Shown here: positions 7,078-16,709 of the stretch, in pieces
Numbering within the stretch: position 1 is the first letter of the stretch
How the letters are laid out: each line of letters begins with the position of its first letter
Assembly: GCA_902625455.1 (NCBI GenBank)
Contig: CACOBL010000008.1
Span: 1-42,020, forward strand
Source: an uncultured Candidatus Actinomarina sp.
GTDB taxonomy: Bacteria > Actinomycetota > Acidimicrobiia > Actinomarinales > Actinomarinaceae
Direction of reading: 5' to 3'
Length of the DNA: 42,020 nucleotides
Notes under the pieces: model-generated
What the model was told of the DNA's origin: nothing
Database searches by the model: none
Seen by the model: the letters and a program-made list of their open reading frames with translations, nothing else
Program-made: the position numbers and the translations under genes

Positions 7078-8409
7078 CTAAACTAATTCGAAAGATTTAA
7101 TAATATTTTCTAAACCTTCTTTTGCATCTGCAAAAAGCATTTTTGCATTGTCATTAATAAATAATGGGTTTGCGATACCTGCATAGCCTGGTGACATAGA
7201 TCTTTTTATCACGATGACTTGTTTTGCTATGTCTACATCAAGTATTGGCATTCCATAAATTGGAGAGTCTTCATCAGTTCTAGCCAATGGATTTACAACA
7301 TCATTTGCTCCAAGAACTATTACAACATCCGTTGAGGAAAATTCAGAATTTATATCTTCTAAGGTAAACATATCTTCATAGTCAATATCTACCTCAGCTA
7401 AAAGTACATTCATATGTCCAGGCATTCTTCCAGCAACTGGATGTATAGCAAACTTCACTTCAATGTTTTTATCTTTTAAGGTATTTGTTAATTCTTTAAC
7501 AGCTGCCTGTGCTTGAGCTACTGCCATTCCATATCCTGGAACAATAACTACAGATTCTGCATAGCTTAGCTGGATTGCAACATCTTCTGGGGAAGTACTA
7601 ATTGGATCTTTTTCATATTCATTATTGATAGCTGTACCACCAAATCCACCCTTTAGAACATCTAAAAGTGTACGATTCATTGCAGCACACATTAGTAATG
7701 TAAGAATTATTCCTGATGCACCCACTAAAGCACCAGCTACGATCAAAATAATACTATTTACAATAAACCCTGCTGACATAGCAGCAATTCCAGATAGCGA
7801 GTTTAAGAACGCTATGACAACTGGCATATCTGCTCCACCAATTACCGCAACTCGAATTATTCCAGCAATTAATGCAACTAATATAATAAATTCAATTAGA
7901 AGGTCATCCATTTCTAAAACTGCAGGAATTACTATGATCGTAGGTAAAAATACTGAAAATATATCTGCTAATTTTTTATTGAAGTTATTTAATTTGCCAC
8001 GCAGTTTCATTACCGCAACAAGACTTCCCGAGAATGTAAATACTCCAATAACCATTGAGAAGATTGCTACGAAAACATCAGAAAGTGGCAAAGAATTACC
8101 GGAGAGCTCAACATATGCAATTGCACCGGAAGCTCCTCCACCAAAGCCATTAAACAAACCAACTAGTTCTGGCATTTGTGTCATCTGAACACGTTTTGAT
8201 ATTAAAACTCCAAGAAGTCCTGAAACAACAATTGTGATATAAAAAGCAGAATCATATTTAGAAAAATCAAAATTGAATGCGCTAAAGACAGCCAGTCCCA
8301 TGGCCAACATAGCAAAAGTATTTGCTCTATGTGCCGTTGACGGTCTTCCAAAGAGTTTCAAAGCAAAGATAAATAGTACAGATGAGACAAGTAGTATTAT
8401 TTCAATCAT
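7078..8409 (-). CDS. pntB: NAD(P) transhydrogenase subunit beta
   Basis: Membrane domain plus NADP(H)-binding domain III of the proton-translocating transhydrogenase, which makes NADPH from NADH using the proton-motive force. The 443 residues comprise about nine membrane helices. The C-terminal dIII follows, with VVIVPGYGMAVAQAQAAV, the fingerprint of the NADP-binding loop, and later FAIHPVAGRMPGHMNVLLAEV and VLGANDVVNP, which are all near-invariant in PntB. It overlaps the upstream pntAB by 8 bp (ATGATTGA), so translation is coupled. Confidence 0.96.
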   Translation of the reverse strand: MIEIILLVSSVLFIFALKLFGRPSTAHRANTFAMLAMGLAVFSAFNFDFSKYDSAFYITIVVSGLLGVLISKRVQMTQMPELVGLFNGFGGGASGAIAYVELSGNSLPLSDVFVAIFSMVIGVFTFSGSLVAVMKLRGKLNNFNKKLADIFSVFLPTIIVIPAVLEMDDLLIEFIILVALIAGIIRVAVIGGADMPVVIAFLNSLSGIAAMSAGFIVNSIILIVAGALVGASGIILTLLMCAAMNRTLLDVLKGGFGGTAINNEYEKDPISTSPEDVAIQLSYAESVVIVPGYGMAVAQAQAAVKELTNTLKDKNIEVKFAIHPVAGRMPGHMNVLLAEVDIDYEDMFTLEDINSEFSSTDVVIVLGANDVVNPLARTDEDSPIYGMPILDVDIAKQVIVIKRSMSPGYAGIANPLFINDNAKMLFADAKEGLENIIKSFELV

Positions 8410-8689
8410 TTTTCTTAAACATTTCTAGTATTCGACCAGTTACTGAAAACCCGCCAACAATATTGAGGGTTGCAAATGCTATTGCAATTAAAACAATAAT
8501 TTTAAGTAATTGAGACTCGCCTACTTCTGGGTATATAAGAATTGCTGCAATCAATGTAATTCCAGAAATAGCATTGGAACCAGACATCAACGGAGTGTGT
8601 AATGTCTGTGGAATTTTAGATATAAGCTCGTATCCGATAAAACTTGCTAAAAAAGTTATCAATAACGTAAGTAGAAAAGTTGCTTCCAT
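8402..8689 (-). CDS. pntAB: NAD(P) transhydrogenase subunit alpha part 2
   Basis: A 95-residue protein with about three membrane helices, forming the part of domain II that belongs to the alpha chain in two-gene systems. The HTPLMSGSNAISGITLIAA signature is typical of the PntA C-terminus. It is encoded separately here, as in Rhodospirillum rubrum. Its start codon shares one base with the pntAA stop (TAATG), and its 3' end overlaps pntB by 8 bp. Confidence 0.93.
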   Translation of the reverse strand: MEATFLLTLLITFLASFIGYELISKIPQTLHTPLMSGSNAISGITLIAAILIYPEVGESQLLKIIVLIAIAFATLNIVGGFSVTGRILEMFKKND

Positions 8690-9702
8690 TATGAACTCAT
8701 CTCCTCAAAAATCTCATCATCACTATTTTCTATATACAGCTCGATTAAATTTCTCACATTTTCTGAATACAGTTTTGTAGCTGCATGTTTAACAGTGTTT
8801 AAGATATCTGTTTCACCAACAATCTTTACACCATTTATATCTACGATTTTATTTACCTCTGTAACCTCACAGTTTCCACCAGTACCAGCAGCTAGATCAA
8901 TAATTACAGAATTCTCTTTCATGTTTTCAACAGTTGACTTTTCAATCAAGACAGGTGCTATCTTTCCTGGTATTTGAGCAAATGTTAAAACAATATCACT
9001 ATCAATTACTTGTTTCTTTAATGCTTCTTGAATTTTCTGGTTCTCTTCTTCTGAGACTTCTTGTGCGTATACGCTATCTTGTGCTTCAGCACTTGCTTCA
9101 ACAAATTTAGCACCTAAAGACTCCACTTGGTCCTTGGCCTCTTTTCTAATATCGAAAGCCCACACTCTAGCCCCAAGTCTTTTTGCTGTTGCAATTGCTT
9201 GAAGGCCTGCAACTCCTACTCCAAGAATTAAAACTTTTGATGGTTGGATATTTCCTGCTGCAGTTGTCATCATTGGCACTACATCAGATGTCTCTTTTGC
9301 TGCTCGTAAGACTGAGGCGTATCCAAGTAAGTTTGCTTGAGATGAAAGGGCGTCTAGGTTTTGAGCTCTTGAGATTCTAGGAAGTTTGAAAAAACTCAAT
9401 ATTTTAATATCAGGTCTTAAACTTTTTATCTCTTCGATCTTATCAAAATCAAATATACCAATAAGAACTGCTCCTTCTTTCAGTTCCTTTATTGTTTTAT
9501 CTTGGATATTTTCTACACAGGCGACAATATCTAAGTCACTTAAATTAGATATTTTTTTTACATTGTCTAGGGAAGAATCTGCATAATTAAGGTAATTAAA
9601 TATATTTTTTTCCAAATGAACATCTAATGAATATTTTTCAATAGATTCTGGGTGTATTGGGGCCCTATATCCATCAACATCTGTTAAAAATCCTATTTTC
9701 AT
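8689..9702 (-). CDS. pntAA: NAD(P) transhydrogenase subunit alpha part 1 (NAD-binding)
   Basis: Soluble NAD(H)-binding domain I of the transhydrogenase, related to alanine dehydrogenase. The core is clear: PRISRAQNLDALSSQANLLGY followed by the Rossmann loop LILGVGVAGLQAIATAKRLG. At 337 residues it is shorter than the 370-385 usual for this subunit. The N-terminal segment, where relatives carry a KE..ExRVA pattern, reads FLTDVDGYRAPIHPESI instead, so the first subdomain looks reduced. An AGGAA Shine-Dalgarno precedes the ATG. It is first gene of the pntAA-pntAB-pntB operon and divergent from glycerate kinase. Confidence 0.93.
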   Translation of the reverse strand: MKIGFLTDVDGYRAPIHPESIEKYSLDVHLEKNIFNYLNYADSSLDNVKKISNLSDLDIVACVENIQDKTIKELKEGAVLIGIFDFDKIEEIKSLRPDIKILSFFKLPRISRAQNLDALSSQANLLGYASVLRAAKETSDVVPMMTTAAGNIQPSKVLILGVGVAGLQAIATAKRLGARVWAFDIRKEAKDQVESLGAKFVEASAEAQDSVYAQEVSEEENQKIQEALKKQVIDSDIVLTFAQIPGKIAPVLIEKSTVENMKENSVIIDLAAGTGGNCEVTEVNKIVDINGVKIVGETDILNTVKHAATKLYSENVRNLIELYIENSDDEIFEEMSS

Positions 9703-9745
9703 ACTTTCCTAGTTTAAATATGCTGGCATCTTACTAAGAATTAAA

Positions 9746-9751
9746 TAAAAT
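9746..9751 (+). promoter_or_regulatory. -10 box TAAAAT of the glycerate kinase gene
   Basis: TAAAAT sits 6 nt before the ATG at 9758, with no Shine-Dalgarno between them. Confidence 0.45.
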
Positions 9752-9757
9752 ACATAC

Positions 9758-10798
9758 ATGAATATTGCTGTCTTTAGTGATAAATTTTCTGGCACTTTAA
9801 GCGCCATTGAAGTGCTCGACATTGTTAAAAATAAGTTTGTGGAATCAAAAGTAAATGCAGACTACTTCAGTATTACTGATGGTGGACAAGAAAGTACAGA
9901 AATTTTCAAAAGTTATGATTTTAAAATTCATGAAAGTTTTAAAACATTAAATTGCGATAATTCATTATCTACAGTTGAGTCAGTTGACATAAACGGTAAT
10001 ATTTTTTTTGAATCAGCTCAAATAATAAGCATTAACACTAATAAAAAAGCTATGTCAATAAACTCTGGATGCTTATCCGAAGTTATTGGAAAAACAGAAA
10101 CTCTTGGAACTGGTGGCTCAAAGACTGTAGATTTTGGAATTGGACTATTGAGCAAGTTAGGTATAGAGTTTATTTCAAATGGTGAAGTAATTAATAATCC
10201 TATTCCTGAAAATTTTTCTTTTATAGACAGTATCAAAACAACAAATTTTAATCCTGATGTTGAGCTTATAGTTTTGAGTGATACAAGTATTCCTTTACTT
10301 GGTGAAAACTCAGCTTTTGATGTTTTTGGACCTCAAAAAGGTATGTCTGAAGAAGATATAGTAAATCATAAATTAGAAGTTGAAAGATTGATAACACTTA
10401 TTGATAAAGAGCTTGTTTTGGGTTTAAATCCAAATGAAATGTTCTCAGGAGCAGCTGGTGGTTTAACATTTACATTGAGTCAGATACTTGGCTGTGAAAT
10501 AAAAAGTGGTGCACAATACTTTCTAGAGGAAACCAATTTAATAAATGAATTAAAAAATTATGACATAGGTATATTTTGTGAAGGAAAATTTGATGAATCT
10601 TCTCTCAGGGGAAAAATAATTGGCGAATTGTTGAAAAAATTTGGTGGACATAACTTTTTTTTAGGTGGACAATATACAGCAGAAAATAGAAATATTTTTG
10701 TAAACCACTTTGAGTGTGGGGCCAAGGGTCTTAATAATCCAAAGAAATCACTAGAGATAGCTACAACTGAATTAATTAAAGTATTACAAAAGTATTAA
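9758..10798 (+). CDS. Glycerate kinase (GlxK/GarK family)
   Basis: Phosphorylates D-glycerate with ATP, feeding glycolate- or glyoxylate-derived carbon into glycolysis. The 346 residues are slightly shorter than the usual 370-380. Family motifs visible are ETLGTGGSKTVDFGIG near residue 125, NSAFDVFGPQKGMSEEDI, SGAAGGLTFTLSQILG and the C-terminal EGKFDESSLRGKI. Other members read TGEGRIDSQT at that last position, so the active-site loop is somewhat diverged. A leaderless promoter box supports the ATG start. The DUF1289 gene follows 9 bp downstream. Confidence 0.85.
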   Translation: MNIAVFSDKFSGTLSAIEVLDIVKNKFVESKVNADYFSITDGGQESTEIFKSYDFKIHESFKTLNCDNSLSTVESVDINGNIFFESAQIISINTNKKAMSINSGCLSEVIGKTETLGTGGSKTVDFGIGLLSKLGIEFISNGEVINNPIPENFSFIDSIKTTNFNPDVELIVLSDTSIPLLGENSAFDVFGPQKGMSEEDIVNHKLEVERLITLIDKELVLGLNPNEMFSGAAGGLTFTLSQILGCEIKSGAQYFLEETNLINELKNYDIGIFCEGKFDESSLRGKIIGELLKKFGGHNFFLGGQYTAENRNIFVNHFECGAKGLNNPKKSLEIATTELIKVLQKY

Positions 10799-10801
10799 AA
10801 T
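10796..10801 (+). promoter_or_regulatory. -10 box TAAAAT of the DUF1289 gene
   Basis: TAAAAT overlaps the stop codon of the glycerate kinase gene and lies six bases before the ATG at 10808. Confidence 0.4.
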
Positions 10802-10807
10802 CTCAAT

Positions 10808-11065
10808 ATGACAATTCCATCACCATGTATAAATATTTGCGTAACTGATCCAGATAGTGATTTATGTTTAGGATGTGGTCGAACAACTCCAGAAATTTCA
10901 AAATGGTCAAGATACAGTGATAATGAAAAAAGACAAGTAATTGAAATAAGTAGAACAAGAATGGATACCGAACAGTTAAAAGAATTTGATAAAGCCTATA
11001 AAAAAATTCAAGAGAGAGTTAATAGCAATATAAAAAAACAAAAGTTACAAAACCAAGAAGACTAG
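10808..11065 (+). CDS. DUF1289 family cysteine-motif protein
   Basis: An 85-residue protein. It opens with SPCINICVTDPDSDLCLGCG, the four-cysteine signature of the DUF1289 family; such small proteins are often annotated as Fe-S or metal binding. TTPEISKWSRYSDNEKRQVI is the typical remainder of the domain. The C-terminus is Lys/Gln rich and probably unstructured. No function is established for the family as far as I know. Confidence 0.85.
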   Translation: MTIPSPCINICVTDPDSDLCLGCGRTTPEISKWSRYSDNEKRQVIEISRTRMDTEQLKEFDKAYKKIQERVNSNIKKQKLQNQED

Positions 11066-11074
11066 TCATTTAGT

Positions 11075-11236
11075 TTATTTTTTATATGTAACTCTGTAGT
11101 AAACAAGAAAGGCTACAAAAGCTAAGAAACCTAAAATATTTGTCAGATTAAATGGATTAGGCATGTCTGCCCAAACTCCTGTTCCAAATGCCAAGAACCA
11201 AGTTATAACTGCGAGTAGAGGCCAATTAATATTCAT
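11075..11236 (-). CDS. 53-residue two-pass membrane microprotein
   Basis: A minus-strand ORF that fills the gap between the DUF1289 gene and the GH57 gene. It has two hydrophobic segments (about residues 5-22 and 33-47) around a short WADMPNPFNLTN loop, with a basic tail (YRVTYKK). The ATG has a TAAACT box 7 nt upstream. It lies 13 bp downstream of the GH57 stop on the same strand. The composition and placement look genuine; the function is unknown. Confidence 0.55.
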   Translation of the reverse strand: MNINWPLLAVITWFLAFGTGVWADMPNPFNLTNILGFLAFVAFLVYYRVTYKK

Positions 11237-11243
11237 TTTGCTG

Positions 11244-11249
11244 AGTTTA
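11244..11249 (-). promoter_or_regulatory. -10 box TAAACT of the 53-aa microprotein
   Basis: The box lies between the GH57 stop codon and the microprotein ATG, with 7 nt spacing on the minus strand. Confidence 0.35.
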
Positions 11250-14200
11250 TCATGAATTTTTACTCACCAATGGAATGCTTGCAAGTAAGTTAGTTGGAAT
11301 GTCGTCTACTGATCCTTCGTAATTACCATATGAGCTTAAAAATTCTTCCTGAACTCCTTCATCAGGAAAAATGACATCAAAAATATTTGGATGGTTAACT
11401 ACATTTGGTGCTCCACCACCTCTGTACTGTTCTGCTGACGGATTAATTTCTCTAATTCTTGAGCCATTAGGTCCGTAGCCATCTTGAGACATCATTACTA
11501 CTCCATAATGCCATTCTTCTGGGTTTCCACCACCAAGCTGGCTTTCAATATCAAGTTTTACAACAATTACACCTTTGTCTGGAACAACGACAATATCAAA
11601 TTGGTTAGTTACTAATTCTGACTCTCCACCTGGAAGAGATTTCCAAATCTGTGGTTCCCATCCTTCTATCACAATATGATATTCCCAACCAGACCCATCT
11701 GGCATTTTTCCAAATCTATAATTCCCTAGCTGTTTTACTCCAGTGTTAGAACCAAAATCTTTATCAATATACACATCAATAGTTTGAACAGATAAGCTCC
11801 GTGGAGATCCCCACGGATTTTTTACAGCACTTAAAACATCAAAATTCATTACAAGGCTTCCATCTGCAATACCTGCTGAGAATCCTTCAAAATCATAGCT
11901 CCCAGGTATGAATACTCCATCAGTTGGATAAGTGTATGAACCTTCTCCAAAATCGTCTTTAATTGGATCTTTTATATCTAGAAATAATTCAACATTTGAA
12001 ACTTCAGGAACAAATAACGCTAGCGGCCTAGAAGGTTGAACATAAGTATCAAAAAAATCTGAATAGAGTCGAAGTTTAATCTTGTCTCCGAAACTCAGTG
12101 AACCTAATTCACCAAGTGGAATTTTTAGATAAAGTTCATTTCCGAATGCAGATACCTCTGTGGTTTCCATAGTTAAACAGTTTGTAGAAAATGTTTCCTC
12201 TTTTACGCTTCCCTCGTTGGGTAAATCTCTTTTTGTACACGTAAAGTATGAACCATTTTTAAGTTTTTCACCACTATGAAATATTACCTGAGTGGTTTCA
12301 ATGCCTAAAAATTCTTGATTTGAAACTTCCCCATCTTTAAATGGAACCGAAGATCTTCTAATCTTTGTTCTAGATGGACTTTCTAAATAGATATCTAAAT
12401 CAGTGTTTTGCCAAGGGTTAGCCTCCTGCATAGCCGAAGAAGATTTTTGTATAGAAATATATAAATGTTCATCAGAGAATCTATATTGTATTTTTGAAAT
12501 CTTATCTGAAGTTTCTATTGCTCCAGCATCACTCCATATATTTGTATTCGTAGTCCCATTAATAAGTAAAGCTTGATTTGAATTCAAAATTGAATCTGAT
12601 TGCTTATCAAATAATTGAGCAGCAGGAGAGATAATAGGAATATCCAAATAAGCAGGCGGATCTTCACCTAGCGATGTATATACATTTTTTAAAAGGTTTC
12701 TAAATGCCGAACCAAAGTAGTCATCATTTCCACTTGATTGGTCACTTCCATACCACCAGAACCAATCGGAACCTTCTGCTAACAGCATATAATCGAATGC
12801 TTTATCTAGCTGTTCTGCTGTATATTCACCAGATGCATTTGATCTATCGTAGAAAGCTCTTGTTTTTTGCAGATAGTCCCATGCGTATGTCTCTTCAGTC
12901 TCTCCTATCCATGTAGCAAAATTTGGTTGAAACCATGAAGCGGGAAAGACTTTATTTAATTTATCAATTTGTGGTCCATATTTTTCAATATACTCAGTTG
13001 GCGTTGTTGTTTTTAACCAGTCTGTAGTAGTAAGAGTTTCATACATTAAACTTAGAAAATCTATACCATCGTTTTGATAGTGCTCCCAGGCATTTTCACC
13101 ATCTAAAACAATTGAGACAACAAGTGGTCTATCCATTGTCACACTTACTTCTCTTGCAGCTTCAAGTGCCTTCATCATGTCGGCAACTGCCATCTCGGGC
13201 GACATTCCACTATAAGTAAATCCAACCTGATCAGAAATAGATAGATCTCTGAAGAAAATAGCTACATCTTCTTGTCTATTTAGTTGGCCATACCATGGGG
13301 TGTAAAGCACTTCTGGATTAGTCACAATACCATTTGTATTTCTTTTAAAAGTTGGGATATCTAAAGACTTAGACAATACATGTTCACCTGTTGCAATCCA
13401 CTCAATACCCTCTTTGGCAAACATGCCTAACACTTCTTGAGAAACAGCTCCCTCTGCTGGCCACATTCCTGTAGGCCTTCTACCTAAAAGTCTTTCAGCT
13501 AAATCTAACCCTTTCGTAACTTGAATTGCAGCATCTGTTGGTTTATTGAATCTATTAGTTGGTAACTCAGCCCCTATATCTCCGACTGCAGCCAAGTTTG
13601 TATCAAATATTAAAGGAAGAATTGGATGTGCATAGGGTGTAGTAGTTATTTCAATCTGACCAGTCTTCCATAATTCAGCATGAGTTGGAATAACTTTATC
13701 AATTAGTTTTGAATGCTCATTTAAAAGAACAAATTTATCATCTTCAGTAAAGTCCCTGCCTTTATTAACAAGACTTTTCAAAGGTTCATGTTCTAAATAT
13801 TTTGGATCTGTCCATGCAAGATTAAATAACATTTGTAGATCTCTAAAGTCTTGATTTGTCCATAAAGATGAGGCTTGATTAGAGTTTCTGAGTTCTACAT
13901 ATCGTGGAAATCTTGCTATCACTTTTGGATTTGTGTCAAAAAAACGTGAAACAATAAAATCTTTATCTTCTTGAGTCAAAATGTCAGCATTAATCTCTGT
14001 GTAGTACCAATATAAATCTTTTGCACCATTTGAAAAGTCTTCAAGCTGCCTTAATAAAACTGGTGTTAAATTGAATGTTGCTTTCATCTCTGGATAATCA
14101 GCAACTAACTCAACCATGTCAAGATAGTCTTTAGTGGCATGAACTCTTACCCATGGCCTTGTATAGTAACCATCATCATTTTTTGTATAAAATGGCTGAT

Positions 14201-14360
14201 GCTGATGCCACATTAACATTACATACAACTCTGGTTCTTTGTCATCAATAATCTGTTCATTTAAGACTGCTGTAGTGGTTACATCAACAGTTTCGTCAAC
14301 TGATGATTGTTGAGAACAGAATACAAAAAATAATACAAAAAGTATGCTGAATTTTTTCAT
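11250..14360 (-). CDS. Secreted GH57 glycoside hydrolase (amylopullulanase-like) with C-terminal glucodextranase-like domain
   Basis: A 1036-residue extracytoplasmic enzyme probably acting on alpha-glucans. Residues 1-18 are a hydrophobic export signal; Cys15 could be a lipidation site but the preceding residues (FVF) do not fit a lipobox well. The GH57 domain begins at about residue 45. Its motifs are HQHQPF (52-57), GMWPAEGAV with the likely nucleophile Glu303, and [11 protein letters not shown] with the likely acid/base Asp420. From about residue 590 onward the sequence is beta-rich with carbohydrate-binding features. The last part (from about residue 790, [30 protein letters not shown]) resembles the glucodextranase C-terminal domain seen in related pullulanases. 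It lies 5 bp after the tryptophanase gene. The substrate is an inference from the family. Confidence 0.85.
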   Translation of the reverse strand: MKKFSILFVLFFVFCSQQSSVDETVDVTTTAVLNEQIIDDKEPELYVMLMWHQHQPFYTKNDDGYYTRPWVRVHATKDYLDMVELVADYPEMKATFNLTPVLLRQLEDFSNGAKDLYWYYTEINADILTQEDKDFIVSRFFDTNPKVIARFPRYVELRNSNQASSLWTNQDFRDLQMLFNLAWTDPKYLEHEPLKSLVNKGRDFTEDDKFVLLNEHSKLIDKVIPTHAELWKTGQIEITTTPYAHPILPLIFDTNLAAVGDIGAELPTNRFNKPTDAAIQVTKGLDLAERLLGRRPTGMWPAEGAVSQEVLGMFAKEGIEWIATGEHVLSKSLDIPTFKRNTNGIVTNPEVLYTPWYGQLNRQEDVAIFFRDLSISDQVGFTYSGMSPEMAVADMMKALEAAREVSVTMDRPLVVSIVLDGENAWEHYQNDGIDFLSLMYETLTTTDWLKTTTPTEYIEKYGPQIDKLNKVFPASWFQPNFATWIGETEETYAWDYLQKTRAFYDRSNASGEYTAEQLDKAFDYMLLAEGSDWFWWYGSDQSSGNDDYFGSAFRNLLKNVYTSLGEDPPAYLDIPIISPAAQLFDKQSDSILNSNQALLINGTTNTNIWSDAGAIETSDKISKIQYRFSDEHLYISIQKSSSAMQEANPWQNTDLDIYLESPSRTKIRRSSVPFKDGEVSNQEFLGIETTQVIFHSGEKLKNGSYFTCTKRDLPNEGSVKEETFSTNCLTMETTEVSAFGNELYLKIPLGELGSLSFGDKIKLRLYSDFFDTYVQPSRPLALFVPEVSNVELFLDIKDPIKDDFGEGSYTYPTDGVFIPGSYDFEGFSAGIADGSLVMNFDVLSAVKNPWGSPRSLSVQTIDVYIDKDFGSNTGVKQLGNYRFGKMPDGSGWEYHIVIEGWEPQIWKSLPGGESELVTNQFDIVVVPDKGVIVVKLDIESQLGGGNPEEWHYGVVMMSQDGYGPNGSRIREINPSAEQYRGGGAPNVVNHPNIFDVIFPDEGVQEEFLSSYGNYEGSVDDIPTNLLASIPLVSKNS

Positions 14361-14365
14361 CTAGA

Positions 14366-15748
14366 TTATTTTAAAGGTTCAAGTTTAGCTGTAAAGTGCC
14401 TAAGCAGCTTTGGTTGCTCAATAACTTTGTAACCTTTAAGTTCATCTTTTTTCTCAGCTAACTTCTCCAAAACCTCTGCTACATAATCAAAATGACTTTG
14501 TGTATATGTTCTTCTTGGAGCAGCAAGTCTAACAAGTTCATGTGTTGCTGGTGTATCAGGTTTACCATTTTCCCCAGCTACTCCAAAAGCAAGTGTTCCA
14601 AGTTCAACTGCTCTAACACCTCCTAGCAAATATATTTCACACGCTACCGAATGCCCTGGATACTCATGCGGTGGAATGTCAGGTAGAAATGTTTTTGCAT
14701 CAATATACAAAGCGTGACCACCTGCAGGTTGAACAACAGGAATGCCGTAACTAATTGCTTTTTCGCCTAGATATGATATTGATCTTGCTCGATATTCTAA
14801 ATAATTTTTATCAGTTATCTCTTTTAATCCTTGAGCTAAAGCATCTAAGTCTCTTCCTGCAAGTCCTCCATATGTAGGAAATCCTTCTGTGAGAATTAAT
14901 AGATTTCGGGCTGCTTCTGCAAGGGCGTCATCATTTAGTGCAAGAAGCCCACCAATATTTCCAAATCCATCTTTTTTTAAACTTATTGTGCATCCATCAG
15001 CTAATCTGAATGCCTCCTTTGTAATATCTCTAATATCTACATCTTTATACTCTTCTTCTCTTTGTGATACAAACCATGCATTCTCTGCAAATCGACAGGC
15101 ATCAAGCAAAAACATTTTGTTATATTTTGAGCATAGGTTTTTTACCTTCTTTAAGTTGTCCATTGATACTGGCTGCCCTCCACCAGTGTTGTTTGTTATT
15201 GTCATTAAAACAAAAGGCACCTTTTCACTTTCAGGACCTTTTAATAGTTCCTCAAGTTTTTCTAAATCAATGTTTCCTTTAAACGGAGACGGGGATAAAA
15301 GATCTAACCCTTCTTCACAGAGTAAATCAATTGGGTTTGCCTGGGCGAATTCAAAATTGGCCCTCGTTGTATCAAAGTGACTGTTACTAGGAATAATATC
15401 ACCCTCTTTTAATGTTATAGTTGCTAATATTTTCTCACTTGCTCTTCCTTGATGAGTTGGAATTATGTGCTTGTATCCAGTTAGGTCCGACACTACTTCA
15501 TGAAATCTCTGCCATGAATGAGACCCTGCGTAAGCTTCATCACCTCTCATAATTGCTGCCCACTGCTCGGAAGACATAGATCCAGTTCCAGAATCAGTCA
15601 AAAGATCTATTGTTACTTCTTGTGACTTCAGACCAAACACATTCCAATGTTCCCTCTCAAGAAAACCTTTTCGTTCTTCAGGAGTGGTTATTGGCAGAGA
15701 CTCGACGGACTTAATTTTAAACGGCTCAATGATTGTTTTAAACTCCAT
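14366..15748 (-). CDS. tnaA: Tryptophanase (tryptophan indole-lyase)
   Basis: PLP enzyme of the beta-eliminating lyase family that cleaves tryptophan to indole, pyruvate and ammonia. The product is 460 residues, against about 470 in E. coli. Visible motifs are LLTDSGTGSMSSEQWAAIM, GDEAYAGSHSWQRF, IPTHQGRASEKIL and the PLP lysine region SLKKDGFGNIGG. Two positions that separate tryptophanase from tyrosine phenol-lyase favour tryptophanase. The C-terminal LRHFTAKL carries His where the phenol-lyase has Phe. GVRAVELG lacks the phenol-specific Arg. An upstream in-frame start at 15901 would add 51 hydrophobic, atypical residues; I chose 15748 because TACAAT lies exactly 6 nt before that ATG. Confidence 0.85.
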   Translation of the reverse strand: MEFKTIIEPFKIKSVESLPITTPEERKGFLEREHWNVFGLKSQEVTIDLLTDSGTGSMSSEQWAAIMRGDEAYAGSHSWQRFHEVVSDLTGYKHIIPTHQGRASEKILATITLKEGDIIPSNSHFDTTRANFEFAQANPIDLLCEEGLDLLSPSPFKGNIDLEKLEELLKGPESEKVPFVLMTITNNTGGGQPVSMDNLKKVKNLCSKYNKMFLLDACRFAENAWFVSQREEEYKDVDIRDITKEAFRLADGCTISLKKDGFGNIGGLLALNDDALAEAARNLLILTEGFPTYGGLAGRDLDALAQGLKEITDKNYLEYRARSISYLGEKAISYGIPVVQPAGGHALYIDAKTFLPDIPPHEYPGHSVACEIYLLGGVRAVELGTLAFGVAGENGKPDTPATHELVRLAAPRRTYTQSHFDYVAEVLEKLAEKKDELKGYKVIEQPKLLRHFTAKLEPLK

Positions 15749-15754
15749 AGAGGA

Positions 15755-15760
15755 ATTGTA
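15755..15760 (-). promoter_or_regulatory. -10 box TACAAT that decides the tnaA start
   Basis: Six bases before the ATG at 15748 on the minus strand. It places transcription start at the start codon and rules against the longer upstream frame. Confidence 0.5.
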
Positions 15761-15790
15761 ACTAATCATTTTTAAGATATCATAATCTCT

Positions 15791-16267
15791 ATGGTAGAAA
15801 TTCATAATACTGTTGCAAAAGTATTCGAGAACAATAAAGAAGATTTGGAAATTTATGAATGTAAAGATGAATTTTCTGACACTCAAAACTTCTGTGACCA
15901 TTATGGTTTTGATATTGAAGATTCATGTAATGCGATTCTTATAAAAGCAAAAAAACCAAAAGAATTTTATGCAATGTTTTGTGTATTAGGATCAACAAGA
16001 TTAGACGTTAATCAAAAAGCAAAAATTGCCATGGGAGCTAAGCGAGTAAGTTTTGCTTCCAGAGAAGAAGCTGAACTAGTCACCAATCAAATATATGGAG
16101 GAATTAGTCCTTTAGGGCTGCCTGATAATATGAAAATATTTGTTGATCAAAACGTTATGAATAGAGAAAAATTATTTATAGGTGCAGGAAATAGAGTATC
16201 CAAATTTTTTCTCTCTCCAAAGTTATTGGTCGAACTTACTAATGCTGAAGTTTTGGATCTAACCTAA
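15791..16267 (+). CDS. YbaK/EbsC-family aminoacyl-tRNA deacylase-like protein
   Basis: A 158-residue cytoplasmic protein of the family that hydrolyses mischarged aminoacyl-tRNAs (for example Cys-tRNA-Pro) or homologous editing domains. The core motifs are visible: NAILIKAKKPKEFYAMFCVLG, then LDVNQKAKIAMGAKRVSFAS, and the GGISPLGLP loop typical of the family. It is divergent from tnaA and ends in a 9-bp overlap with the convergent 147-aa gene. Which tRNA is edited cannot be told from the sequence. Confidence 0.8.
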   Translation: MVEIHNTVAKVFENNKEDLEIYECKDEFSDTQNFCDHYGFDIEDSCNAILIKAKKPKEFYAMFCVLGSTRLDVNQKAKIAMGAKRVSFASREEAELVTNQIYGGISPLGLPDNMKIFVDQNVMNREKLFIGAGNRVSKFFLSPKLLVELTNAEVLDLT

Positions 16268-16702
16268 ACCAGATCTACATAAACTAGCTGCTTGAGGAAG
16301 TAATGCTTGTCCATTAAAACCTGGAAATCTTCCACCTTGTAAATACGTTCTAAGACTCCCTTTAATATTCTCAAACTCATTAGGATCAAGTGTTTGTGGT
16401 TCCAGTAGTATTTGTAAACTATCTGGCAATCGTTCCTCTAAAAATTCCCTTTGATAACTATCCAAATTATCAACATACTCTGAAAGAAGATTTACAGACA
16501 CCTCATAACTGTCAATGACTTCAACACAATTTTCATATTCAATTTTTGTAAGGGGGCTAGTGTCAACTTCGTAATCAGCTCTATATTGGAAAAACAAAAT
16601 TATAACAACAAATATTAGGAGCGAATACAATAGAAATTTTAATGGAAAGAGAACTATCTTTTTTACAGGCCAAAGGACCAACTTAAATAATCTTTTAAAC
16701 AT
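16259..16702 (-). CDS. Membrane-anchored protein of unknown function
   Basis: A 147-residue protein. A very basic N-terminus (FKRLFKLVLWPVKK) leads into one membrane helix (about residues 22-41). The remaining roughly 105 residues are acidic, with two cysteines (CVEVIDSY near residue 59 and the C-terminal LCRSGLG) that could form a disulfide if the domain is outside, as the positive-inside rule suggests. I recognise no family. It follows the DDAH-like gene by 7 bp on the same strand. Confidence 0.65.
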   Translation of the reverse strand: MFKRLFKLVLWPVKKIVLFPLKFLLYSLLIFVVIILFFQYRADYEVDTSPLTKIEYENCVEVIDSYEVSVNLLSEYVDNLDSYQREFLEERLPDSLQILLEPQTLDPNEFENIKGSLRTYLQGGRFPGFNGQALLPQAASLCRSGLG

Positions 16703-16709
16703 ATATTTT

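Noticed and set aside
7625..8188. 187-residue plus-strand frame inside pntB
   Set aside because: Antisense shadow of a gene with unmistakable PntB motifs; composition is Ile/Thr/Pro-rich nonsense.
14366..15901. Longer start for tryptophanase at 15901
   Set aside because: Adds 51 residues unlike any lyase, overlaps the divergent YbaK-like gene and ignores the TACAAT box at 15755-15760.
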